Positions 38,028-47,628 of a DNA stretch of 64,000 bases are shown piece after piece. The notes beneath the pieces are model-generated. The model was not told where the DNA came from. It saw nothing but the letters and a program-made list of their open reading frames with translations, and ran no database searches. A program made the translations under genes and the position numbers. Source of the DNA: Trichobilharzia regenti (lineage: Eukaryota > Platyhelminthes > Trematoda > Strigeidida > Schistosomatidae); NCBI GenBank assembly GCA_944472135.2, contig OX235270.1, positions 50,716,352 through 50,780,351 of the forward strand, given 5' to 3'. The stretch's first letter is position 1, and every line of letters starts with the position of its first letter.

Positions 38028-38140
38028 AGAACAAGAAATTTGAAATGCAAAATATTACAATTGAGAAGACAAAATAATATTAATGAAGACTCAGACAAAA
38101 AAAGATTAGGTAGGATTTACTTGTCGGGCAATAAGATAGA

Positions 38141-38674
38141 TTACGTCCATTGCAAGTGTAGTAATTGAACGAACTTCTTCTCTATGCAGAGTTCAGGATT
38201 TAGCAAGGGAATAGCTATTGCTTCTGCAGTTTGAAGAAATCTAATTTGTACACCTTTAGGAAGACTACTTCTTACTCTGTAGACGACTTTGAAGTTTGTT
38301 TGCGGTCTAACTGGGTATCCGGATTCTATCAGATTTTCTAAGATGAACCTGCGGGGACATCGTTTTTCTCCTTTGTGAAACCATGTTGGTAAGTGTTCGG
38401 TGATGCGCTTGGAAAGCGAACACTGGGTACGGCCGACATACCTGGCACCACAGGAGCAGGTAAATTGATAAATACACATTGATGAGGCCAGCAGTGGTAG
38501 CTTATCCTTCACGTTCACATGAATCATAGGTTTTGTGGAGAAAGTTAGTCGTAGTTCAGCTGCGAAGAAGGTCTTCTTGAGTGAGCACGACAGTCGATTT
38601 TGTAGTGTTTCCGCAGATATATCTCCATTGAATTGAGGGTTTATGTAGAGTAGTTTTTTGGGGTCGCTAAGCAT
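38141..38674 (-). pseudogene. PLE GIY-YIG endonuclease part
   Basis: The frame (177 aa) starts SDPKKLLYINPQFNGD and reaches SSMCIYQFTCSCGARYVGRT, where the two Cys and the Y-V-G-R-T form the start of the PLE GIY-YIG nuclease, then LSKRITEHLPTWF. The C-terminus has RFLQTAEAIAIPLLNPELCI. GIY-YIG nucleases cut target DNA for PLE insertion. The domain frame itself is intact, but it is severed from the reverse transcriptase by the SINE, and an in-frame stop lies just upstream of the first Met, so it is scored as part of a broken gene. Confidence 0.85.
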
Positions 38675-38720
38675 AGGCGGCTTTTATGGTCTAAGATTCA
38701 TAGATTTTGCAATAATCTGG

Positions 38721-38913
38721 GCGTCGGTGGCACAGTGGTTAGGACTCTCGCCGACCGTGCACATGGTCCGGGGTTCGAGCCCACGCCGGCGCACACCTGA
38801 TATCTACGGTCGGCCTTCAAAATTTGGGCTACCGATATCCATGCTGAAAATTCCACACTTGTACCAAAAATACAGTGTGGAATCAAGCTGCAAATAAAAA
38901 AGAAAAAGAAAAA
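38721..38913 (+). mobile_element. tRNA-derived SINE, copy 3, inside a PLE
   Basis: Starts gcgtcggtggcacagtgg, has a good B-box (ggttcgagccc) and an A-rich tail of about 20 bp. It sits in the linker between PLE reverse transcriptase and nuclease, in the opposite orientation. The flanks share caat only imperfectly (caataatct and caattctc), so a clean target duplication is not clear. Confidence 0.9.
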
Positions 38914-38939
38914 CAATTCTCGACGAGGGCTCTCTTGAG

Positions 38940-40792
38940 ATTGTCCAGTTCATCTTCTACGGTGTCCGGGGTACAAATTCTGCAAACTCTGTAGCTGAGT
39001 GAACGGATCAGGTTTCGTTTGGTGTATAGGGGTACCCAACTGTGAAAGTTAATAAGCTGTTCGTTCCATGTTGATTTTCTGTAGATAGATCTTTTCAGTG
39101 TTCCATCCTGTTCTCGTCTTGTTAGTTGGACGTCAAGAAAGGATATTTTGGAGTTGGACTCTTTCTCCAGCGTGAACTGAATCGCGGGGTGCCAGTTGTT
39201 AAACGACTTCAGGATGTCATCTAGATTTTATTCATTGTTGACGACATTGAAAGTGTCGTCGACGTATCTCTTGTAGATTTCGAAGGTATCGGTCATTTTC
39301 TTTAGGCATGTGTTTTCGAGTTTTGCCATGAAGAAATGTGCAAGCAATGGGCCACGTGGTGGGCCCATAGCTATACCATCCTTCTAGCGATATATTTTGT
39401 TCTTGAAAGAGAATTGAACATTCAGGGTTCTTCAAGACGCTCAGTGGGTATACTGATGCTTATTCCTTTGGAATGAATAAGTTCGCATATATAGCATATT
39501 GTTTCAGTCAGTGGAACATTTGTGGATAGTGATGTGACATCTAATGAGATCATGGTCTTGTTGAGTACGTTGACGTTTTCAATTGAGTCGATAAAGTCGA
39601 ATGAATCTCGAACTATGTGGCAGGAAACTTGTCTTCTGATTGGTTCTAGTAGATCTGCTAGCCATTGGGCTGTGCGGTGATAAGGCGAATTGGTCATGTC
39701 GAGGATCGGTCGAAGAGGGATATCCTTCTTGTGAACTTTTGGGGGTCCGTAGAGTAGTGGTATTTTTGAGCCGGATGGTCTTAGGGATTCGAACGTTTCG
39801 TTGCTGATGAAAGATTCAGCCTTTAGCTTACGGAGGGTGTCCGTTAGCTTTTGTTCCGTCTGTGCAGTCATGTTTTTCTCGTTAATCGGTTTTGTGAATT
39901 TACATTCATAGGACAGTATGGTCAGCATCTTACTGATATAGTCCTTGCGATTCATATTTACGATTCCTCCGCCTTTATCAGGACGTGATATCATAATTTC
40001 TTCGTTTTTCGTAGGTTCTTTCAGCTCCCTATAGTGCCTCTTCGTCAAAATGGCCCTTCCGTTGGGTTTGGTATTTATAAACTTGTGACAGCAGTCGAGG
40101 ATTGATGCTTTGAGTTGTTGTAGGTTTTCATCTGATGTGCGTGTGAGATCGTAAGTTTGGTTTATTAGATTTTCAAACTGAACCAGGCATTGTAGCTTGT
40201 CAATACTTGGTGGTTTTACGCAGAATTTTGGACCTAGAGATAGTGCCTCTAGTTGGGTAGTAGACAGTGTGATTTCTGAAAGATTGAATACGTATTTTTC
40301 TGGATTGCTTGGGAACGGAGATTCGGTATTAATTGTGGACTTTAGGCTTTTAAGCAGATCTGCTTTTGTCTTGTTGCATTCTTTCTGAGTGACTTGTTGA
40401 GCATATTCTTCGAAGGAATGACGTAGTTCTTGATCTAAGTCTTCGACTGCATGAGCTCTTGAGTGGACGTTTCGCTCTGGCTCGAACACGCGTGATTGAA
40501 TGAAGTCAATATTGTTTCGTGCGTGTCGTCTGAGTGTTCTGGTATTCGGTTGGATGTGGTTGCGTCTGAGTGACTTCCAATACATCTTTGGATACTCATA
40601 TCGGTCTATACAATCTCTTAGGAAATCAATTTTTGTCTTCGCTACCGCAAGCTTAACGGAGTAACGCAGGAAACCATCCAGCTCCTTCACCGTCCCTGGG
40701 TCCTTGCAACGTTTGAGTAGCTTGGAAATCCCCATTGAGTCATATGAAAAGGAGAAGACGTTCAGCGAAGAGACTCTTTTCGGTGAATTCAT
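38940..40792 (-). pseudogene. PLE N-terminal region and reverse transcriptase, frameshifted
   Basis: The first ORF (40792-39422, 456 aa) begins in the pseudo-LTR and includes LSTTQLEALSLGPKF, then ISRPDKGGGIVNMN, KVHKKDIPLRPILDM and MISLDVTSLSTNVP with the first catalytic Asp. Near 39425 the frame shifts. In the next frames come DGIAMGPPRGPLLAHFF and YKRYVDDTFNVVNN (about 39235-39280) with the YVDD centre, then QFTLEKESNSKISFLDVQLT. The reading ends at ENC where the SINE is inserted. The reverse transcriptase extends PLE RNA from a nicked target. Apart from the frameshift and a stop or two the sequence is well kept, so this is a fairly young copy. Confidence 0.87.
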
Positions 40793-40854
40793 TCACATAG
40801 CTGTACAATCGCATTTATATATAATTATTTGTGTTTGTGTGTGTTTACATGAGG
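40716..40854 (-). repeat. PLE pseudo-LTR, 5' copy
   Basis: Near-identical to 37573-37709. It contains the PLE start codon (40792). Confidence 0.92.
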
Positions 40855-41608
40855 ACAGTTATGCGATCCAATAATTTTTCCTCAGCCAGCGAAAAGTCGG
40901 GTGGCGTTCGTCTTTTTCAGGCGAAAATTAGAATCATGTGAAAGCTCATGTTGTACTTGCTGATGAACGCGAAAGATATTTCACAGAGGACACAGAATAC
41001 TCTTTGGCAAGTGTCAACAATGTCTAGATGCTTCCAAAATTTGCCAAAAACAATCTTAATTGCGCGATTCCCCTTAAAATGTCGATATAGAATTGTAGCA
41101 TTGTAAGCATATGTTTTGTTAATGACCATTTCCCGACAAAATGAAGCATTGAACGTCGTAATATCATGGGAAACAGACATAAGGTCCGAATGCTGACCAA
41201 ATGTGTCAGAGTACGCGATAGGTTATTCCCGGTCACATGAGAAATCACAACGACTCTCTTCAATGTTCACAGGGCCAATAATACACGGTGATGTGCTCAA
41301 ACGCCTAGAAGACGGAATCGAACCACTCCGACGCTAATCAGCTACAGGTTTGAAGCCTGCAACTGGGACCAACGAAGGTCATCCTGGTGATCACCTGGTC
41401 AACTACATTCACTTATAACACACATTCTCCCTTATATACAATCAGTACTTTCATTTGTACATCTTCGCAAAATAACATCCGAGGCAAACACCAAGATACT
41501 ATTGTCAACATTACTGCACACTCAAACTAACCACCATAGACACCCTCAAGTCTGTGTTAAACAACTTCGCTTTGTCCAGTGGTCGTAGACTGCTGAGTAT
41601 TCCATTCA
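40855..41608. other. Stretch without recognised gene
   Basis: Two overlapping minus-strand ORFs (40917-41180 and 41024-41263) have no motif that I recognise. The segment at 41290-41400 is less AT-rich and could be an old repeat. Confidence 0.4.
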
Positions 41609-41704
41609 GGATAAGATTTTATTTTGATAAATCACACAGTGTTGTACAGCAGTATTAATATTACTGTGTACAACGCCGTGATTTATCAAAATAAAATCTT
41701 ATCC
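41609..41704. repeat. Short palindrome of PLE 3' ends
   Basis: Left arm 41609-41648 (from ggataagattttattttgat) and its inverted copy ending at 41704 flank a small AT-rich centre. The sequence to the right (41705-41760, with ttatgctctgtcaaagtgcc) parallels the 3' flank of the large palindrome at 5041-5095, so this is a shorter joint of the same kind and family. Confidence 0.8.
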
Positions 41705-42184
41705 ACGATGGAGTTATGCTCTGTCAAAGTGCCCAAGTTTTATAATTATATCAATAAGACTGCTGAATATTTGTAAGAGACGTAGTCCTGTGAAATCGGT
41801 GAGCAGTTCATTTTAGTCACGTCAGCATCTGAACTACTAGGTCCACTGCATACCAATGAAAATGACAATATATCTGATGCTTTCAGAGGTGGACAACATC
41901 TAAGATGTCAAGGTGAAATGACTATGACTCCCATTTGCAACAATGAATAATTTTCACATGTTGCATGCAGTCAAATAAAAACTAACGGAGTACCTAAATC
42001 AACTAACTGATGAGTTGCGTGCACATAGATAAACAAAGAAAAGATAACAAAGCTTAGCGCAGACCTCCGCAATTCCAAATTCAGACACGTAACTCAGGAT
42101 ATCTGGGAGAAAAAAAGGGTGCATTAAAGTGTACCACGTACAATGGAAAATGAATAAAATCACCGAATTTACCCATCGATTGAC

Positions 42185-42260
42185 AGAAATATCCGGTTAC
42201 AAGCCGAGCTCGTATACCATTCAGCCACTGGGACCCGATTCAATGGCTTATGAATTCTAA
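42185..42260 (-). mobile_element. Sm-alpha-type head fragment
   Basis: On the minus strand it reads cccagTGGCTGAATGGTatacgagctcggcttgtaacc, matching the tRNA-like head of the Sm-alpha-type copies at 8394 and 10880. The B-box and ribozyme are absent. Confidence 0.5.
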
Positions 42261-42599
42261 CTTCTAGCAATTCGTGATTAAGCACGACCCCAAACATTGT
42301 CATTGGTGGGATATCCATTTGGACCTCACTGGCCACGAATTCTCACTGGAACTCCAGGAAAATACATCCTGTAGCAAGTCATTAGCGAGCATCAGATTAT
42401 TTTTCTATCCTTACGCGGTACTTTCAACAATGCGTTACATATTTGCATGATTCGTTACGTAAAATTTATCTGGTTGTAATACTTGCACAAATACTATACT
42501 ACTTCCCTGCCTGTAACCATTAACTCACATATCAAATAGTTATGGTTAATTAAAGTATAATGCAATGAAGCAAATCCCATGTAAATCTGGTGACTAATT

Positions 42600-43839
42600 T
42601 AAAGTCCTTGATTGCTACATCAAGCAACACCCCCCCCTAAAAACGATTATATTGAGTCACATAACTCACTTGTATGCCGTAAGCGTCGAGCTGTAACTGA
42701 GGATAAAACTGTAATGACAGCTAGTATTAGCACTACTCCTAAAAATTCAGTACCCTCTGCTCATACAGAACCCCTCCCTACACCTTATGTGCTTAGCGAA
42801 AAACTCCAGCCATCAAGCTCTTTCTCAGTACTATCTTCAGAAATAGAACTTCTAAAGTTGTCTATAGGAGAACTTAAGGCTGAGTTAGGGGAAATAAAAA
42901 CAGTAAGTCAGTAAATGCTGTAAATATTGAAACCAATACCGAGATATCCAAATTATCAGATCTGATCAGCGATATCAGGTCGCAGGTCTGTGAACTGACA
43001 CCTCTAACTATCCTCATGAAAACTGTAAACCTTAACAAACTTGACGCAGAATCGGTAACTAAGGTAGATAACCTCATTAACTTTGTTACTAAAGCAGTAA
43101 AAAACGACTCGACGCAAAACTGAGTGCTATTGTCTACAACGTTCCGGACAATGAGGCACTATATAGGTGCAGCGCATCTTACTTAGTGAGGCGAAAATGC
43201 CTAACTCCTAGACTAAGTGCTATAGGCTGAAGAAGAGTCAACATGAAAAGTGTTGTCCTATTCGTTTTCAGTTCGAAACACCAGCAGAGACCAGAAAATT
43301 CATCCACTCCCAACACGCCCTATCGCAAGCCAGAAACTATAAACTAATAAAAGTTGTGGTGGACAAAACAGTCATAGTAAGGCGCGCATACAATTATCTC
43401 ACTAAGCCTGGTTGTGAAATAAGTAAAAGGACATTGCGAGCAGCTATTATTCCCAACCCTGTGAGAGACGCGGTAGACCCCACCGCATCACCCCTCTCAA
43501 AACACACAGAATTATCCCCTCAGAGTGCAGCAACAGCCGAAAGGCCACTAGATTGTAACCAAATAACTAATAAAGCCATACCACCTATCACCGCAGAATC
43601 TAACATGCCACTAAATAACCCCAGAAAAAATGTCAAGGCCCCCCGAAATTCGACATTGTCCTCTCCTAGCCATAACTCCATTGGTAAAGACAAGGAAAAT
43701 GTGACGCCAAATCATGCCAACAAAAACAATGGCAGCATAAATAAGCCCACACTTCCCACGGTCAATAGTATTAGCACTCACAACGTGCGAAATCGCACCA
43801 TGGCACACACTAATATCCAATGCCCCAGCAATGCCACCC
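42600..43839 (+). pseudogene. LINE ORF1-like gene, part before the LTR-element insertion
   Basis: A first frame (42612-42914, 100 aa) ends in a coiled-coil-like stretch, EIELLKLSIGELKAELGEIK. After frame changes a second frame resumes with FQFETPAETRKFIHSQHALS and LIKVVVDKTVIVRRAYNYL, then a long Ser/Asn/Thr/Pro-rich tail. Coiled coil, a compact RNA-binding-like block and a polar tail are what LINE ORF1 proteins show, so I infer an ORF1 of a non-LTR element; the clade is uncertain. The frame (43356 onward) is open into the inserted element at 43840 and resumes at 46361 in register once the insertion and one target duplication are removed. Confidence 0.55.
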
Positions 43840-44198
43840 TGTCAATGGAGTTGAAGATTGAACGATCAATTCTTGGTTGTTTGCTCAAAATCAACTTCCC
43901 CAATTTTTCGTTGAGGGAACAACACACCAGTCATCGTCTCATCGATCGCTGTTCAGAAAGAAGAGTAAAACATCGTCAGAGGTAATATTATGATTTATTA
44001 TTGTAATATTTGTTCACAGACCTAAGTTCAATTATTATTTTTATATTTTGGTGTAACAATAAAGAATTCTCAAGCGGCCAATCGGTGTTTTGGTTTTTTC
44101 GTCCGTGATAACTAAGCGTTTCTGAAAACTTCAAGGAACAGCGTGGGCCCGAGCGTAGCAAGAGCTGGGCATTAACGGTTTATGAGACGTGGCTGACA
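43840..44198 (+). repeat. 5' LTR of copy 1
   Basis: Starts TGTCAATGGAG, ends GTGGCTGACA. It contains a polyadenylation signal AATAAA (about 44058-44063). Confidence 0.93.
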
Positions 44199-44342
44199 GT
44201 TTCTGATGATAGAAACAGATCTGGCGGATTCAAACCGTTGGTGAAAGTTTGGATAGTCACCGTTCATTTTTCCTGGTGCCGGTCAAGTCCTCTTTGATCA
44301 AGCAATATCTGGAACTATTTTGGAATTGGGTCAAGTTCAACA

Positions 44343-45842
44343 ATGCCTGGGTCAAAGAAGGGACAGAGTGTCTTGGATGCAAACAGGAAAGTAAGTCATT
44401 GTGACTTGTCTGTTAATTGTAACGATGTGTCTGATGTTAAGCATGACATGGTTGATGTTACTGTTTCACCGTCTAGGGATAATAGGAACATCAAACTCCC
44501 TAAATTTGAACCACGGTGTTTCGATGGAAACCCGGCTGATTACTTACAGTTTGTAAAGGAGTTTGAGATTATGCTGAGTAGTTTTTTATTAAGTGATGAA
44601 TTGAAATTGATGTATTTGATGAGATATTGCACTGGAGATGCTGCAAGAGCTATACAGCGTTGTAAGTTTATGAAGCCAAAAGAGGGCTACGATGAGGCTA
44701 TGAGCATATTACGTCAAAGGTTTGGAAGACCTTCAATGATTGTAAGGAACGTATACGAAGCTGTCAAAGGTAACGGCAGTCAACTTCAAGATGACTCCAA
44801 GGCACTTACTGAATTTTTAGATAATCTTATGACTTATAAGAATACCTTGATTTCTATGAATTGCATTAGTGACCTCAACTCGAGTTTTATACTAGAAGTA
44901 ATAGCGAGACTCCTACCTGCTCGACTGCAAAGGAAGTGGGTGAAGATAAGCTCCCGTATGGAGGATGAGGGTGTCGAGCCAAAATTTGATGATATCCTGA
45001 AACTAATAAAAGATAGTGTCAATCAATCGATGAGCAAGTTTGCCAGTATATTGAATCTCACCCCTAGAATAGAGCAGTCTGAGGGTAAAACGCAATCATT
45101 GATGACGAAAGGGCCTCAAAGAGGTGGATATCGAGAAGGCTCCATGATGTCTAATAATGCATATAGACCTAGTGAGTGTAACAGGTTTCGTAGTACATCG
45201 TCAACAGATAAGTTGCAAGATGCAATACAAACACGGTTGTGTTTTACACGTTTCCAAGAGGTGCATACAAAGGTGAACTGTGAACCAGTGAGCAAGTTCA
45301 GTGATAAGCTAAATGTAAACTCCAGGCCCGACTCCGAATTGTGTGATGATAACGGTGTGGTCAAGAAGTCTGTAGTTGCAACTGGTAAGCCATTATTGAA
45401 CAGAGTGTCACAGAATAGAGTTGCTGCTTCAGAGTCCAGTTCTGACCCTACAAGTTTACAAGGTATTACTGGTCAGAGTGAAGTTATAAAACCTTTTAGG
45501 ATTTGCGAGGAGGAACCAAAATTGTCTACTCCTGTTATTAAAGAGTTTGAAAATGATGAAATTGACGGTACAGTGAATATTCGTGATAATGATCATGATA
45601 GTGCACTTTTGTCTTTGGTTGATCATGATGAGAATAGGGGAATGCCCACTACTGCTGAGTTGAACAAAGGTTCTGTACAACTTGAACGTGAAGTAGAAAT
45701 AAATGCAGATTCAGTTGCAGAAGGTAGGGACACTTGTGAGACCGTCAGTGTGATTGATCAGCATGTAGCGTTGTGGCGATTGTGTTGCAAGATGTCAAGA
45801 GGAGGTCTCTGTCTGGAGGCGCAGGTCGTCAGCGATGTGTGA
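44343..45842 (+). pseudogene. gag: BEL/Pao Gag-like protein, C-terminally replaced by deletion
   Basis: 499 codons. Residues about 49-140 (LPKFEPRCFDGNPADYLQF, YLMRYCTGDAARAI, GYDEAMSILRQRFGRP) match the Gag domain of BEL/Pao elements (DUF1759 type), which forms the particle that packages element RNA. A zinc-knuckle-like motif at about 300-313 has C-x2-R-x4-H-x4-C spacing: residue 303 is Arg where the second Cys is expected. The frame follows copies 2 and 5 until DQHVA, then crosses a deletion joint near 45768 into the 3' region and ends with an unrelated 23 residues, so the hydrophobic C-terminus is lost. It starts at the first ATG, 145 bp after the LTR. Confidence 0.85.
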
Positions 45843-45997
45843 GATTGTGCTGTGGGTATGCTTGTGGTGTGTTGGCTTTTCTGTTTGTTTACTATTTCAG
45901 CTCTGTCCGTGTGACATACGTTCTCGCAATGGCATCCAAGTCAACGTGTATTGGCCGTGATGGAAAAAAGGGGTTGGATCCCTATTTTGCCGGGGAG

Positions 45998-46355
45998 TGT
46001 CAATGTAGTTGAAGATTGAACGATCAATTCTTGGTTGTTTGCTCAAAATCAACTTCCCCAATTTTTCGTTGAGGGAACAACACACCAGTCATCGTCTCAT
46101 CGATCGCTGTTCAGAAAGAAGAGTAAAACATCGTCAGAAGTAATATTATGATTTATTATTGTAATATTTGTTCACAGACCTAAGTTCAATTATTATTTTT
46201 ATATTTTGGTGTAACAATAAAGAATTCTCAAGCGGCCAATCGGTGTTTTGGTTTTTTCGTCCGTGATAACTAAGCGTTCTGAAAACTTCAAGGAACAGCG
46301 TGGGCCCGAGCGTAGCAAGAGCTGGGCATTAACGGTTTATGAGACGTGGCTGACA
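45998..46355 (+). repeat. 3' LTR of copy 1
   Basis: Preceded by the purine tract ccggggag. Differs from the 5' LTR by about three bases. Confidence 0.93.
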
Positions 46356-46360
46356 CACCC

Positions 46361-46509
46361 CCAATAGTACAAGTGGCAATAGTCAGAACTCGGCCACCAA
46401 CAACTCAGGGCCTTCAGATTATGGAAAACAAACAAATTGTGACCGGATATATGATACAAGTCTGCTGGGAACTAATTCACACAAGGACACAACTAGCATC
46501 AAACAATAG
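46361..46509 (+). pseudogene. LINE ORF1-like gene, part after the insertion
   Basis: With the LTR element and one CACCC copy removed, the frame of the upstream part continues here through NSTSGNSQNSATNNSG and ends at TAG 46507-46509. This continuity confirms that copy 1 entered an existing ORF. Downstream to about 46900 the sequence is likely more of the same LINE but I cannot define its frame. Confidence 0.55.
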
Positions 46510-47339
46510 GTGGAATAATAGGCCGTGGCCATCACAAGGATCCAATCAGTTTTTATCCCCTGTGTCCCTGTCAGTGTTGAGAAAACAGCTGGTAGGGATG
46601 TTAACACTCCTAAACCACTAGTGCTGGCTCCCCCCTTGCATGGAAACAGAAACGGTCTAGTGCACCCGTATCCTTTAAGCACACTTGACACTTGCACAAG
46701 TATAGGTCAAATAAAGGACCCTACCCGCTTCTCTAGCCTAAATTAAAATAAAAATGCCTTAGCCTATAGCAAATCCAGTACTCCAACTCCTAATTCTTCG
46801 CGGAAAACAGGACACACCAACTCGATAGACATAGGCGAGCATGATGCTGAAACTCCTCTTAACACAGGGTCGTGATGTCAAGCAGAGCTACTGGGTGCTG
46901 AACCATATTCGAGGCTGATTAACGAACATAAATACTTCCAATATCCAATATTGTTTTACGAGCTAGTGCAAACCAATTTGATTTCCTTGTGCTCGCTTCT
47001 TGATTGTAAGGTATAGGTTCCTAATCTTCGGTAAACTCCTGCGTAGCTTGTCCCGCCACTCGACTGTCGTAGCTTTGGTTGACTCCGAAGGGAGTAGTGC
47101 TGGGATTAATTATATGTGGTTTGTAGTATGAGGTATGTTAAGACTGTTACTACTGTGATTGGAGTTGATTCTTTCGCCAGTTAGTCCTCCGGTATCGTCG
47201 ACAAGAGAAAAGAGATAGTAACAATAATAATAGATATAATTAGTGTTATTCAGACTGAGACAGAGACGGAAATAGGAAAGCGTAACAACAGTCAGCTGAT
47301 TAAGTTTCAAGAATAATATATATATATATATATCGGTAA
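46510..47339. other. Boundary zone between two LINE relics
   Basis: Probably LINE internal and 3' non-coding sequence; the minus-strand LINE 3' region, rich in AAT repeats and a (TA)n run at 47315-47333, extends into it. No firm gene. Confidence 0.45.
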
Positions 47340-47628
47340 CAATAATAGTAATAATAATTATAATATTAATAAGGTGTCAGGAGAGTAAGACGGAAGAGAA
47401 TGTAAAGAAGTAAAACGACGAGTTTGTCTACCCCTGAATGGTGTATGCGATTTTAAGGGGATAGGCCATTTGGATGCAGTCCTTGTGTCTCTGCATGGTT
47501 GTCCAGCCTTCGCTTGAAGGCGTCCAAAGACGATGCCATAGCTACATCTCCCGGTAAGGAATTCCAGGGACGGCAAACCCGCAGTGAAAAGAAGTAGGAT
47601 TGCACCCGGATCCTTGCCCTCTGGTGAG

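Larger units (their letters stand above)
37573..40854 (-). mobile_element. Penelope-like element with terminal direct repeats, SINE-interrupted
   Basis: A minus-strand PLE of about 3.3 kb including a 193-bp SINE. It is bounded by near-identical direct repeats (40716-40854 on the 5' side, 37573-37709 on the 3' side), as expected of PLE pseudo-LTRs. The ORF starts inside the 5' repeat. Order on the minus strand: repeat, N-terminal and reverse transcriptase ORF, SINE insertion, GIY-YIG nuclease, 3' non-coding part with a tandem duplication, repeat. Confidence 0.9.
43840..46355 (+). mobile_element. BEL/Pao-like gag-only LTR element, copy 1 (internally deleted)
   Basis: Two LTRs (43840-44198 and 45998-46355) with TGT...ACA ends enclose a Gag-like ORF. 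Both flanks carry CACCC (43835-43839 and 46356-46360), a 5-bp target duplication usual for BEL/Pao elements. The LTRs differ at only three positions that I can see, so insertion was recent. Relative to copy 2, about 1.4 kb is missing between the Gag ORF (after gatcagcatgtagc) and the 3' region (gtggcgattgtgttgc). Confidence 0.92.

Noticed and set aside
44199..44245. A tRNA primer-binding site behind the 5' LTR (tggcggattcaaacc)
   Set aside because: It lies about 25 bases from the LTR, is not conserved in copy 2 and does not fit a complete tRNA 3' end.
44834..45680. Antisense ORFs repeated in every copy of the gag-only element
   Set aside because: They mirror the Gag frame on the opposite strand and recur only because the copies are nearly identical.
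45740..45790. Copy 1 as a spliced retrocopy
   Set aside because: The joint keeps bases that a GT-AG or GC-AG intron would remove, so a deletion fits better.
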